Shown: positions 43,624 through 51,644 of the stretch, piece by piece
How positions within the stretch are numbered: position 1 is the first letter of the stretch
Layout of the letters: each line of letters opens with the position of its first letter
NCBI GenBank assembly: GCA_021779735.1
Contig: JAJYAC010000005.1
Span: 1 to 62,970, forward strand
Length of the DNA: 62,970 bases
From: Actinomycetes bacterium
GTDB lineage: Bacteria; Actinomycetota; Acidimicrobiia; Acidimicrobiales; RAAP-2
Direction of reading: 5' to 3'
The notes under the pieces: model-generated
Seen by the model: only the letters and a program-made list of their open reading frames with translations
Told to the model about the DNA's origin: nothing
The model's database searches: none
Made by a program: the position numbers and the translations under genes

Positions 43624-45069
43624 CTAGCGATCGACCCGCGAGACCTCCGGCGCGTGGGGGGAGACAGTGGGTACGGGAGTCTCGCCGAGCGGCAAGCGAA
43701 CGTCGATCACGGTTCCCTCTTCGAGCGTCGATCGAACAATCAATTCCCCGTCGAGTAGTCGCGCGCGTTCGCCCATCCCGACGAGACCCAGGGAGGGGGT
43801 TGACGAGGTCGATCGCGACGTGGACGGGTCAAAGCCACGGCCGTCGTCCTCGACGCGCAGGTCGAGCCTGTCGCGGGCAAAAGAGACGATGACGTCGATG
43901 TGATCGGCGTTCGCGTGGCGTTGAGCGTTGCGCAGTGACTCTTGCACAATGCGAAAAGCCGCGAGCTCAATGTCGGGGTCCAGTCGGTGGGCGTTTCCGT
44001 GCACGTGCAGGTCGGCGTCGGGACCGGTCCCGTCGTCGATGTCGGCCACGAGACTCGAGAGCGCGGGCACCAGCCCTAGCTGGTCGAGCGCGGGCGGGCG
44101 CAGGTCGCGCGCGAGGGTGCGCAGTCGTGACGCCGCGTCGAGCGCCTGTCGCCGGGCCTCACTGAGTCCGTCGGCGACGTGGCGCGGCACCCCGGCGTCG
44201 CTCGCGAGCTGTTCGAGTTGGCGAGCCAGATGCAAGAAGAGTTGGAGCGGTTCGTCGTGCAGCTCGCGTGCCAGCTCGCGCCGCTGGTCCTCTTCGACCT
44301 GAATCACGCGCTGGGCGAAGTCACGCGCACGCCGCTGCTCGGATCGCTCCAGGGTGACGTCTTCGAAGGTCACCTGTCGGTCTCGCCCGTCGACGCCACC
44401 GGGAAGGTTGATCACGTCGAGGCGAAAGTCGTGGTGGTTGGCGAGACTCACGACGTTGCCTGACCACGCACCTAAGTTCTCGTGGCCGTGAAAGAGGGTG
44501 CGCGCCGAGCGACCCAGGAGGTCGGATCCGAGCAGGTCGAGCGCGGCGGGATTGGCGTCGGTGACGACGTCACCCGCGTCGAGGACGAGTGTGGGTGCGC
44601 GGTTCGTCTCGAATAGCCGCCGATAGCCGGCTTCGACGGCGAGGGCGAGACGACTGTTCTCCTCGACGCGCCGGTGAGAGACGCGCTCGGACTCCATGCG
44701 CTGACCGAAGACGAAGGAGACGATGAGCACGATGGCGAGGTTGGTCAGATCCGAGCCCGGGTGGCCCTCGTTGTGGGGCAGCATCAAATCGGGCATCCAC
44801 AGCAGGGTCGCCCACACCGCCGTCGCGAAGGAACCCGCTAGGCCGAATCGCATTCCCGCGTAACCAATGGGCAGCACGAGGATGGCGACGGGGATCGCTG
44901 ACGAGAGCGGCCCGCCCGCGAGGTGCGCGTTGAAGTCCAAGAAGAAGTGCAGTACGACAATGACGAGGACGATCCCCTGAATTATCCAAAAACGCGGCTC
45001 GCGCAGCGGTGGGTGGACAATTCGTTTGAGGGCGGACGGGTAGTTAATCTGCGTCGTCGACGTCGTCAT
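43624..45069 (-). CDS. NarL-family sensor histidine kinase with PAS domain
   Basis: A 481-residue kinase from ATG 45069 (a GTG at 45081 is also possible). About four N-terminal hydrophobic helices (25-120) are followed by a coiled segment, a PAS-like domain (about 145-240: RRLFETNRAPTLVLDAGDVVTDANPAALDLLG), a HisKA_3 phosphoacceptor region with ELHDEPLQLFLHLARQLEQL, and an HATPase_c domain (FRIVQESLRNAQRHA, then EDDGRGFDP). The start lies within the 3' end of the response-regulator gene, so the pair is coupled. It is divergent from the redox operon at 45986. Confidence 0.92.
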   Translation of the reverse strand: MTTSTTQINYPSALKRIVHPPLREPRFWIIQGIVLVIVVLHFFLDFNAHLAGGPLSSAIPVAILVLPIGYAGMRFGLAGSFATAVWATLLWMPDLMLPHNEGHPGSDLTNLAIVLIVSFVFGQRMESERVSHRRVEENSRLALAVEAGYRRLFETNRAPTLVLDAGDVVTDANPAALDLLGSDLLGRSARTLFHGHENLGAWSGNVVSLANHHDFRLDVINLPGGVDGRDRQVTFEDVTLERSEQRRARDFAQRVIQVEEDQRRELARELHDEPLQLFLHLARQLEQLASDAGVPRHVADGLSEARRQALDAASRLRTLARDLRPPALDQLGLVPALSSLVADIDDGTGPDADLHVHGNAHRLDPDIELAAFRIVQESLRNAQRHANADHIDVIVSFARDRLDLRVEDDGRGFDPSTSRSTSSTPSLGLVGMGERARLLDGELIVRSTLEEGTVIDVRLPLGETPVPTVSPHAPEVSRVDR

Positions 45070-45757
45070 GACTTCGTGCACCGACCAAGTGGTGGTTGAG
45101 GGCGTAGGTGACGGCTTCGGTGCGCGAGTTCACGCCGAGTTTGCCGAGAACGTTCGACACATGACTCTCCACCGTGCGTAGGCCGAGATTGAGCGATGCG
45201 GCAATCTGCTTGTTCGACCGCCCGCGAGCGAGCAGCTCGAGGACGTCGTTCTCGCGCCGGGTGAGCGAGCTGAGCGTTTCGGGCCCGCGTCGGCGACGGC
45301 GGATGAGCCGTTGGGAGACTGCACGATCCAGCACGAAGATGCCGTCGGCGACCGCGCGCACCGCGTCGATGAGCTCTCGACCGCTCGTGGTCTTGAGGAG
45401 GTACCCACCCACGCCCAGTTCGAGCGCTTCGGTGACGTAGGCGTGTTCATCGAAGGCGGAGAGGATGAGAACGTGAAGCGTTGGCCAGCGCAGAGCCGCC
45501 TCTCGAGCCAACTCGAGACCGCTCATGCCGGGCAAGTTGATGTCGACGAGGGCGACGTGGGCGCTCGCGTCCGCGAGGATGTCGAGCGCCTCCTCGGCAG
45601 AGCCGGCGACGCCGACGACGGTGACGTCGGGGGCCATTTCGAGAATCTGACGGGTACCTTCACGCACGAGCGCGTGGTCGTCGACGATGACGACCCGGAT
45701 TCCTGCGGCGGCCCGTTCGGCGCCGCTCGACGGGGCGAGCGTGGTCGGGTCGCTCAC
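45044..45757 (-). CDS. NarL/FixJ-type response regulator
   Basis: A 237-residue regulator. The receiver domain (about 20-140) has VVIVDDHALVREG and phospho-Asp in ALVDINLPGMSG. The LuxR-type helix-turn-helix (about 170-225) has LTRRENDVLELLARGRSNKQIAASLNLGLRTVESHVSNVLGKLGV. It precedes and overlaps its cognate kinase gene. It is divergent from the polyferredoxin operon with a 228-bp control region, so that operon is a likely target. Confidence 0.93.
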   Translation of the reverse strand: MSDPTTLAPSSGAERAAAGIRVVIVDDHALVREGTRQILEMAPDVTVVGVAGSAEEALDILADASAHVALVDINLPGMSGLELAREAALRWPTLHVLILSAFDEHAYVTEALELGVGGYLLKTTSGRELIDAVRAVADGIFVLDRAVSQRLIRRRRRGPETLSSLTRRENDVLELLARGRSNKQIAASLNLGLRTVESHVSNVLGKLGVNSRTEAVTYALNHHLVGARSHDDVDDAD

Positions 45758-45873
45758 CGCTCCCTCGCTGCTGTCGCGTTGTGACTACGGAGTTTCACTG
45801 ACACCTCGGGGTCGTTCGTGACCGCAGTCTCTCACGGCATTCCCCTGTGCACTAGGGACTTTGTGCGGTGTGC

Positions 45874-45903
45874 TTGACAGTGATCTCACCTCAGTGGTAG
45901 TAC
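45874..45903 (+). promoter_or_regulatory. Possible promoter of the redox operon
   Basis: TTGACA (45874-45879) with an 18-bp spacer and a weak -10 TAGTAC (45898-45903). The -10 coincides with the first copy of the repeated GTAsTACGTAAs motif, so binding of a regulator there would compete with or position the polymerase. The -10 quality is poor (three of six). Confidence 0.4.
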
Positions 45904-45952
45904 GTAACTATACCAGTAGTTCTACGGTATTGATTAAGTACTTACGTAGTAC
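45897..45952. promoter_or_regulatory. Inverted pair of GTAsTACGTAAs motifs
   Basis: GTAGTACGTAAC (45897-45908) and, on the other strand, GTACTACGTAAG (forward CTTACGTAGTAC, 45941-45952) match at 10 of 12 positions and are spaced 44 bp centre to centre, close to four helical turns. The second lies in a dyad, GTACT-TACGT-AGTAC. The block is much more AT-rich than its surroundings. Candidate binding sites for the Rrf2-type or NarL-type regulator flanking the operon. Confidence 0.5.
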
Positions 45953-45985
45953 ATCAAGTTGGTGACTACACGTAACGGAGGGGCC

Positions 45986-47557
45986 ATGGTTCTCCAGGCA
46001 GAGGTCGAGGGCGTCGATTCGCCACGCCCGGTCCATCTCATCGATCCCATCGCGGTGGCAATTCGCACTCGCCGCCCTCAGCGGCCCGGGAGTCACTTCG
46101 AGGCGACGGACCCGTCGCCGGGACACGACGTCGCCGCGCACCCGCGTGTCGCGCGCCTCTTGCACAACCGCAAGTTGCAGTTCCTGCTCATCTTGCCCAA
46201 CCAGATCATCTTTTGGCTGGTGATTGGCATCGGGCTGCTCGGCACCGTGGTGCCCGGTCTCAACTTCGCCACGGCCATCACCTGGTACGTCTGGTTCTGT
46301 CTCGTCTTCGTGATGATGGTCGTCGTCGGTCGCGCGTGGTGCGCGATGTGCCCCTTCGGCGGATTTGGTGAGTGGGTGCAGCGCCACACCTTTTGGAAGC
46401 GCACGACGAAGTCAATCGGTCTGGGCCTGAAGGTGCCCGAAAAGGTCGGTCAGTACGGCTTTCTTCTCTCAGTGGGCGCGTTCCTCCTGCTGACCTGGAT
46501 CGAGGAGTTCTTCAATATCGCGGGGCCCGGCAACCCGGCGTCGACGAGCTTCATGGTCCTGGGCATCGTGGGCAGCGCGCTGCTGTTCTTCCTGCTCTTC
46601 GAGCGGCGCAGCTTTTGTCGCTACGTGTGCCCGCTCACGTCGATCATCGGGACCGTGGGCTCGATGGGCTCGGTCGCTGGTTTTCGCACGAGGGACCGCG
46701 AGGTGTGCCTGAGCTGTGAGACGAAGAGTTGCATGCGCGGTGACGCAGACGGCTACGGCTGCCCGTGGTACACGTGGCCCGGTAGCGCAGACTCGAACCT
46801 CACCTGTGGGCTGTGCAGCGAGTGCTACAAGGCGTGTCCCAGCGACAACATTGGCCTCTACGTGCAAACGCCGCTCACCTCGGTAATCGCACCGTCTCGT
46901 CGGCGTGCCGACGTGGCCTGGGCCGTAGCCCTCCTGTGGGGGTTGGTGGTCTACCAGCAGGTCAACGCGCTCACCTTCTTCGGGCGTATCGATTCCTGGC
47001 TGAACGCCCACACGAACTTCCCCCAGTACCCCAACCCGCTCGACTACATCGGTGTGATTGCTCTCGTCAGTGTCGCAATGGCTGGCGCGTCGCGACTGAT
47101 CCAGCTAGCGGTCCGACGCCGTGACGCGCTAGTGCCCGCGGGCGGAACGTCATTCGTCGACCGCACGAGCGCGTTTCGCCAGTACTTCGTGCCTCTCATG
47201 TACGGAGTGATTCCGGTGGTGGGCGCGGACTACTTCGCGCGCCAGCTCCCCAAGTTCTTCCAGCACGCGACACGCGTCGTTCCCGCCGTGGGCCACCTCT
47301 TTGGCGCCGGCTCGACGTCGTCGGCGCTCTACAACACGTCGATCATTGGCTCGAACTCGGGAATCATTGCGGTTCAGGTCAGCGTGGTCGCACTGGGAAC
47401 GCTCGCGGCCATGTACGCGAGTTGGCGCATCGCGGGACGCGACCTCGCGGGGATTTCCACCACTCCCCGTCGCGCCCAGGTCAGCGCCGCGACCTTCGCG
47501 CTCGTCTGTGGCGTCGCCGCCATGGCGCTGTACGTACTCATGAACGCCGCGGACTAG
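45986..47557 (+). CDS. NapH/NosR-like polytopic membrane polyferredoxin
   Basis: A 523-residue membrane iron-sulfur protein. It has hydrophobic helices at about 65-90, 95-115, 157-175 and 186-205, and again in the C-terminal half. The NapH/NosR motifs are RAWCAMCPFGG (C119, C122) and FCRYVCPLTSIIG (C211, C215). Further cysteines are C241, C244, C249 and C259, and a 4Fe-4S motif CGLCSECYKACP (C274, C277, C280, C284) ends in Pro. It likely passes electrons between a soluble donor and a membrane or extracytoplasmic acceptor. ATG 45986 has GGAGGGG upstream. It is eight bases before the fused oxidoreductase gene. No nitrate or N2O reductase gene is present. Confidence 0.85.
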   Translation: MVLQAEVEGVDSPRPVHLIDPIAVAIRTRRPQRPGSHFEATDPSPGHDVAAHPRVARLLHNRKLQFLLILPNQIIFWLVIGIGLLGTVVPGLNFATAITWYVWFCLVFVMMVVVGRAWCAMCPFGGFGEWVQRHTFWKRTTKSIGLGLKVPEKVGQYGFLLSVGAFLLLTWIEEFFNIAGPGNPASTSFMVLGIVGSALLFFLLFERRSFCRYVCPLTSIIGTVGSMGSVAGFRTRDREVCLSCETKSCMRGDADGYGCPWYTWPGSADSNLTCGLCSECYKACPSDNIGLYVQTPLTSVIAPSRRRADVAWAVALLWGLVVYQQVNALTFFGRIDSWLNAHTNFPQYPNPLDYIGVIALVSVAMAGASRLIQLAVRRRDALVPAGGTSFVDRTSAFRQYFVPLMYGVIPVVGADYFARQLPKFFQHATRVVPAVGHLFGAGSTSSALYNTSIIGSNSGIIAVQVSVVALGTLAAMYASWRIAGRDLAGISTTPRRAQVSAATFALVCGVAAMALYVLMNAAD

Positions 47558-47565
47558 GAGAAGCC

Positions 47566-49737
47566 ATGACTGTCATCGAAACACCGATCCACGTCTCCGT
47601 CGTGGCCGACCGCTGCGCCGGTTGTCAAGAGTGCGTGATCCGCTGCCCTCAGGGCGCGCTCTCGATGGATCTCGCCACGTGGACGGTCGTCGCGGACGAC
47701 GACGCGTGTGTCGGGTGTCGCCAGTGCGTGCGTACGTGCCCCTTCAGTGCGATCACGGTCGAGGGGCCGTTGATGGTCAGTGAGCGCCTCGACCCACCAC
47801 TTCATCACTCACTGCGTCTCGTCGGCAGCGTCGAGGAGACGCGTGTGGGCTTCGCTGATCTCGCCGCGGCTCAGGCCGAGGCCAGCCGTTGCCTGGCGTG
47901 TCCGGACCCGACCTGCGTTCGTGGTTGCCCCGCGCACAACGACATCCCAGGTTTCGTCGGAGCCATTCGTGAGGGCGATTTCCTTCTGGCCCACGAGGTC
48001 CTTCGGCGCACCAGCATTCTGCCCGACGTGTGCTCGCGCGTGTGTAACCAGTCGGCGCAGTGTGAGGGAGCTTGCACGTGGTCACTCGCGGGCGGCGTTC
48101 CCGTGGCGATCGGTCGCCTCGAGCGCTTCGTGACCGACCAGGTCCCCGTGCCCGCACCGGCCCTGAGCGAACGACGTGAGCGTTCGGTGGGCATCATCGG
48201 CGCGGGCCCGGCTGCCGCGGGTGCGGCGTGGGATCTTCTCGAGGGGGGATACGGCGTCACCGTCTACGAGAAAGACGCGACGCCCGGCGGACTTCCCGTG
48301 TGGGGGATGCCGGACTTCACGTTGCCCGACGACGTCGCACGTCGGGCGTGGCGCCAACTCGAGGAGGCGGGCGTGAGTCTCGTTCTCAACACCGCGGTTG
48401 AGGCGGAGAAGTTGGAGGAGCTGCTCGAGGTCCACGACGCCGTCGTCGTCGCCGTGGGGGCGGGTGTTCCCATGCGCTTGGGAGTTCCCGGCGCCGACGC
48501 TCAGGGCGTCATCGACGCGACGAGCTTTCTCAAGAGTGCGAAGGCGGCCCTCGAGCCGGGCGGCGACAGTGACGCGCTTCTCGAGCGACTCGGTGTGCGC
48601 CAAGGCGAACGCGTGCTCGTCCTGGGCGCGGGCAACACCGCGATGGACGTCGCGCGAATGGCGCGCCGTCTCAATCTCGCCGCGACGTGCGTTGACTGGC
48701 TTGACGAGCGTTTCGCACTGGCGCGACCCGACGAGTTGGCCGAGGCCCGTCACGAAGGAGTTGACGTACGATTTTCTCGCACGTTGAGCGCGATTCACGC
48801 TCGCGACGGACGCGCGGCGCACGCGGAACTCGCGCGCACCGAGCAGTCGCGCGCCTCGCGAGCGCCTTCGGTGCTGCTCGAGGACCACGAGTTCCTCGAG
48901 GTGAGTTTGGTGGTGATGGCCATGGGCTATCGCAACGACCCCACCTTTACGGCCGTGCTCCCCGGCACCCCGATGCGCAAGAGCGCGCCGGCGATTGCCG
49001 AGGAGCGCTGGCGTGCGAGCGGCATCTTGGCCAATACGGCGTCGGAGTACGCGAACCACGCCGCGGTGGGTTCAGTCGCCCTCGCGCGTGAGTCGGGCCT
49101 GTGGGCGGCGTCACTAGCTGCGCGCGAGCGCGTGTGGGTTGTCGGCGACGCTCTCACGGGGCCCGCGACGGTGGTTGAGGCGATGGCCCAAGGGCGTCGT
49201 GCGGCCGCCGCGATCCTTGATGCCCAGCCTCGCCGTCCCGGTCGCATCAACGACGAGTCATCGTCCGCGCGCGTGCTGGTCTGTTACGAGAGTGAGGGCG
49301 GAAAGACGCGCGCGGCCGCAGAGACCATTGCGGGTGAGTGTTTCGCGAGCGGGCTCGACGTGGCGATTTCCCCCATCGATCAGGTGGGTGCGCGTGAGCT
49401 GGCGGCAGCCGACGTGTTGGTCATCGGCACGTGGGTCGAGGGCTTCGTGGTGGCGGGCGTGCGCCCGGCGCGTGCGATGCGCGCCTGGCTGGCGGGACTT
49501 CCGAACCTCGCGGGACGTCGGGTGGCCCTCTTTTGCACCTACGGCGTGAACCCGCGTGGGGCGCTCGATGAGATGGCGCGCGTGGTGAGCGCTAAAGGCG
49601 GGGTGGTGATTGACCGCCAGGCTTTCGCTGCGCGAAACCTTGCGCCGGGAGCCCTCGAGGGTCCCGACGGGTTCGCCGTGAGGGTGGCGTCACATCTTGC
49701 CAAGGAGATGGTCGTTCGGGTCGCGGGTCGCTCTTAG
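47566..49737 (+). CDS. Ferredoxin - GltD-like NAD(P)H/FAD oxidoreductase - flavodoxin fusion
   Basis: A 723-residue fusion. Residues 14-62 are a 2[4Fe-4S] ferredoxin (C17/20/23/27 and C48/51/54/58). Residues 105-175 are the GltD-type cluster domain (C109, 112, 117, 121, 156, 160, 166, 170). Residues 207-550 are the FAD/NAD(P) module (GAGPAAAG at 212-219; GAGNTAMD at 354-361; WVVGD near 524-528). Residues 568-715 are flavodoxin-like (LVCYESEGGKT, ADVLVIGTWVEGF, VALFCTYG). It would shuttle electrons between NAD(P)H and the membrane polyferredoxin encoded just upstream. No GltB partner is present, so it is not a normal glutamate synthase. GGAGAAG precedes ATG 47566; its stop overlaps the convergent regulator stop. 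Confidence 0.85.
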   Translation: MTVIETPIHVSVVADRCAGCQECVIRCPQGALSMDLATWTVVADDDACVGCRQCVRTCPFSAITVEGPLMVSERLDPPLHHSLRLVGSVEETRVGFADLAAAQAEASRCLACPDPTCVRGCPAHNDIPGFVGAIREGDFLLAHEVLRRTSILPDVCSRVCNQSAQCEGACTWSLAGGVPVAIGRLERFVTDQVPVPAPALSERRERSVGIIGAGPAAAGAAWDLLEGGYGVTVYEKDATPGGLPVWGMPDFTLPDDVARRAWRQLEEAGVSLVLNTAVEAEKLEELLEVHDAVVVAVGAGVPMRLGVPGADAQGVIDATSFLKSAKAALEPGGDSDALLERLGVRQGERVLVLGAGNTAMDVARMARRLNLAATCVDWLDERFALARPDELAEARHEGVDVRFSRTLSAIHARDGRAAHAELARTEQSRASRAPSVLLEDHEFLEVSLVVMAMGYRNDPTFTAVLPGTPMRKSAPAIAEERWRASGILANTASEYANHAAVGSVALARESGLWAASLAARERVWVVGDALTGPATVVEAMAQGRRAAAAILDAQPRRPGRINDESSSARVLVCYESEGGKTRAAAETIAGECFASGLDVAISPIDQVGARELAAADVLVIGTWVEGFVVAGVRPARAMRAWLAGLPNLAGRRVALFCTYGVNPRGALDEMARVVSAKGGVVIDRQAFAARNLAPGALEGPDGFAVRVASHLAKEMVVRVAGRS

Positions 49738-50654
49738 CCCTCTTCGAGGGCGTCGGCGACGCGACGAAGGAGAGAGCGGATCGTCGCGCGAGCGACCCGC
49801 GCGAGAACGACGTCGTCTAGGGCCTGGCCTGCGCGCCCCAGTGGCGGGCGGTAGCGCCCAGAGAAGTCCACCTCGGTGCGCTCGGCGTCAACCTCTCGCA
49901 CCCGCAACTGTCCCTCGAGCCGAGGAAAGAGACCAGAAGGACCGGTGGCCTCCCACGTGAGAGGGATAATTGTGGCGTCCTTGCCCTCAAGCGCATCACC
50001 CAGGTGCACGCTGACCGTCTTGGCGAACCACCCAGGTCCCCCGGGGCCCACGCGCACGATTAGCTCCTCACCGTCGGCGCGCGCGGCCTCGAGGTGCGGA
50101 GCGAGCCAGTTGCCGCCGGCGTCGAGACGTCGCACGACTTCGGCGAGGGATCGTTCCACCTGGATGACGTCAGTGACCTCCACCACGTGCGGGGAGGGCT
50201 GGCGGTGACCGACGACGTGGTACGTGCCCGCGGCGATCGCCCGGTCTCGCTCGACCAGCGTGGCGAGGGTGGTGGCGGCCAACTCCGCGCGCATCGCGGC
50301 GCTCGCCGCCGACCACGTCTCGTGCAGTGGACAGACCGACTCCCAGTGACACGGCTCGTCGCCCAAGACGCAGGTGTCGGACTCGAGGGGCCCCTCACCG
50401 GCCTCGACGACCTCGAGCAGGGTGATCTCCTCGGGAGACCGGGTGAGCCGGTACCCGCCGTTGGCGCCAAAGAAGGAGTTGGCCAGGCCGGCCTGGACGA
50501 GGTCGCCGAGGATCTGGGAGACGAACGTGCGCGGCACGCCCATCTCGACTGATATCTGGCGCAACTTCTTGGGCGCGGGAAGTTCGTAGCCGTTCGCGAG
50601 GGCGATCGCCGAGCGTACGACGTAGTCGCCGCGCTTGGAGAGTTTGAGCCTCAT
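49734..50654 (-). CDS. Rrf2-type iron-sulfur regulator fused to SRPBCC-like domain
   Basis: A 306-residue protein. Residues 1-140 are an Rrf2 winged helix (RGDYVVRSAIALANG, then FVSQILGDLVQAGLANSFFGANGGYRLTR) with three cysteines C95, C102 and C108 at nearly IscR/NsrR spacing (CX6CX5C), so it probably senses through an Fe-S cluster. Residues about 155-306 (VTDVIQVERSLAEVVRRLDAG to VARATIRSLLRRVADALEEG) look like an SRPBCC/polyketide-cyclase-type ligand-binding domain, absent from ordinary Rrf2 proteins of 140-165 residues. It is convergent with the fused oxidoreductase gene, overlapping by four bases; it likely controls that operon. Confidence 0.82.
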   Translation of the reverse strand: MRLKLSKRGDYVVRSAIALANGYELPAPKKLRQISVEMGVPRTFVSQILGDLVQAGLANSFFGANGGYRLTRSPEEITLLEVVEAGEGPLESDTCVLGDEPCHWESVCPLHETWSAASAAMRAELAATTLATLVERDRAIAAGTYHVVGHRQPSPHVVEVTDVIQVERSLAEVVRRLDAGGNWLAPHLEAARADGEELIVRVGPGGPGWFAKTVSVHLGDALEGKDATIIPLTWEATGPSGLFPRLEGQLRVREVDAERTEVDFSGRYRPPLGRAGQALDDVVLARVARATIRSLLRRVADALEEG

Positions 50655-50942
50655 GGGCCAAGAGTACCGGCTCGCTACACATCTCCGGCGGGTCTTTTCG
50701 GTTTCCTCTACCTGATTACGGTGGGGATTTTGCGCTGGCGCGCGACGCCTCGCTCAACGGAGCTGGGAGCGACGCACGTGAGACCCTTGCCGAGGCGACG
50801 TGAGTCCCCCTCGTCGTGCGCGCGCCGGTCGCGCGAAGGGGTGGGCCATGACGGGGAGACGAGTTCGCACTGCGTAGTATCGACGCGTGGAGCGACTGCT
50901 GAAGCTGTGGGCCGGCTTTCGCCACGCGACAGTGGGAACGCG
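50655..50942. other. Divergent intergenic region
   Basis: A 288-bp gap between the Rrf2-type regulator and the OmpR-type regulator genes. Frames here have no protein-like composition. Promoters for both genes must lie here, but none stands out, and no copy of the GTAsTACGTAAs motif was seen. Confidence 0.35.
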
Positions 50943-51644
50943 ATGACCACGATTCTCATTGTCGAAGACGACGTGGAAATGTCCGCCATGCTCTCGCAGT
51001 ACCTCGAGGGCGAGGGTTTTGGGGTCGTGCGGACCCAGTCGATGTCGGGCGCGCTGTCGGCAACCCTGGCTAACGAACCCGACCTGGTCCTACTGGACAT
51101 CGTTCTGGGCGAAGAGGACGGTCGAGACGTACTGCGTGAACTTCGTCACATCAGTGACGTTCCCGTGATTTTCATCACCGGGCGCGGTCTTGAGGCCGAG
51201 AGAATCGCCGGACTCAAACTGGGGGCCGACGACTACATCACCAAGCCGTTCTCCCTGGGCGAGGTCGAGGCGAGAATTGAGACCGTGCTGCGGCGCACAG
51301 GCGCGCCCGCCAACTCCCTCGAGGCGACGGTGCGCCGTTTCGGAGACCTGCACATCAACGAGACCACGCACGAGGTGCACCGCGCGGGTGTGCTCATCGA
51401 CCTCACGTCAAAAGAGTTCGCCCTCTTGGCCTTTCTCGCGGCGACTCCGCGCCAGGTGTACTCGCGCGCCCAGCTTCTAGAGCACGTGTGGTCATCGTCG
51501 AGTGAGTGGCAGAACGAGGCGACGGTGACTGAACACATTCGCCGGGTTCGCTCCAAGGTCGAGGTAGATCCCGACCGTCCGAGGTGGATCAAGACCGTGC
51601 GCGGAGTGGGGTACCGCTTCGAACCCGACGGCCAGAGTCACTGA
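50943..51644 (+). CDS. OmpR/PhoB-type response regulator
   Basis: A 233-residue regulator with a receiver domain (about 1-120: ILIVEDDVEMS, phospho-Asp in LLDIVLGEEDG, switch lysine in YITKPFSLGEVEAR) and a winged helix (about 135-233: LIDLTSKEFALLAFLAATPRQVYSRAQLLEHVW, TVTEHIRRVRSKVE, TVRGVGYRFEPDG). ATG 50943 is chosen over an upstream opening of low-quality sequence. It is convergent with the hybrid kinase gene, overlapping by seven bases; the kinase may be its partner. Confidence 0.9.
   Translation: MTTILIVEDDVEMSAMLSQYLEGEGFGVVRTQSMSGALSATLANEPDLVLLDIVLGEEDGRDVLRELRHISDVPVIFITGRGLEAERIAGLKLGADDYITKPFSLGEVEARIETVLRRTGAPANSLEATVRRFGDLHINETTHEVHRAGVLIDLTSKEFALLAFLAATPRQVYSRAQLLEHVWSSSSEWQNEATVTEHIRRVRSKVEVDPDRPRWIKTVRGVGYRFEPDGQSH

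Noticed and set aside
47422..47565. Longer start for the ferredoxin-oxidoreductase fusion
   Set aside because: It would overlap the polyferredoxin gene by over 130 bases with non-homologous sequence. ATG 47566 has a good ribosome-binding site.
47566..49737. Glutamate synthase small subunit (GltD)
   Set aside because: The core resembles GltD, but no large subunit is present, and extra ferredoxin and flavodoxin-like domains plus a polyferredoxin partner indicate another role.
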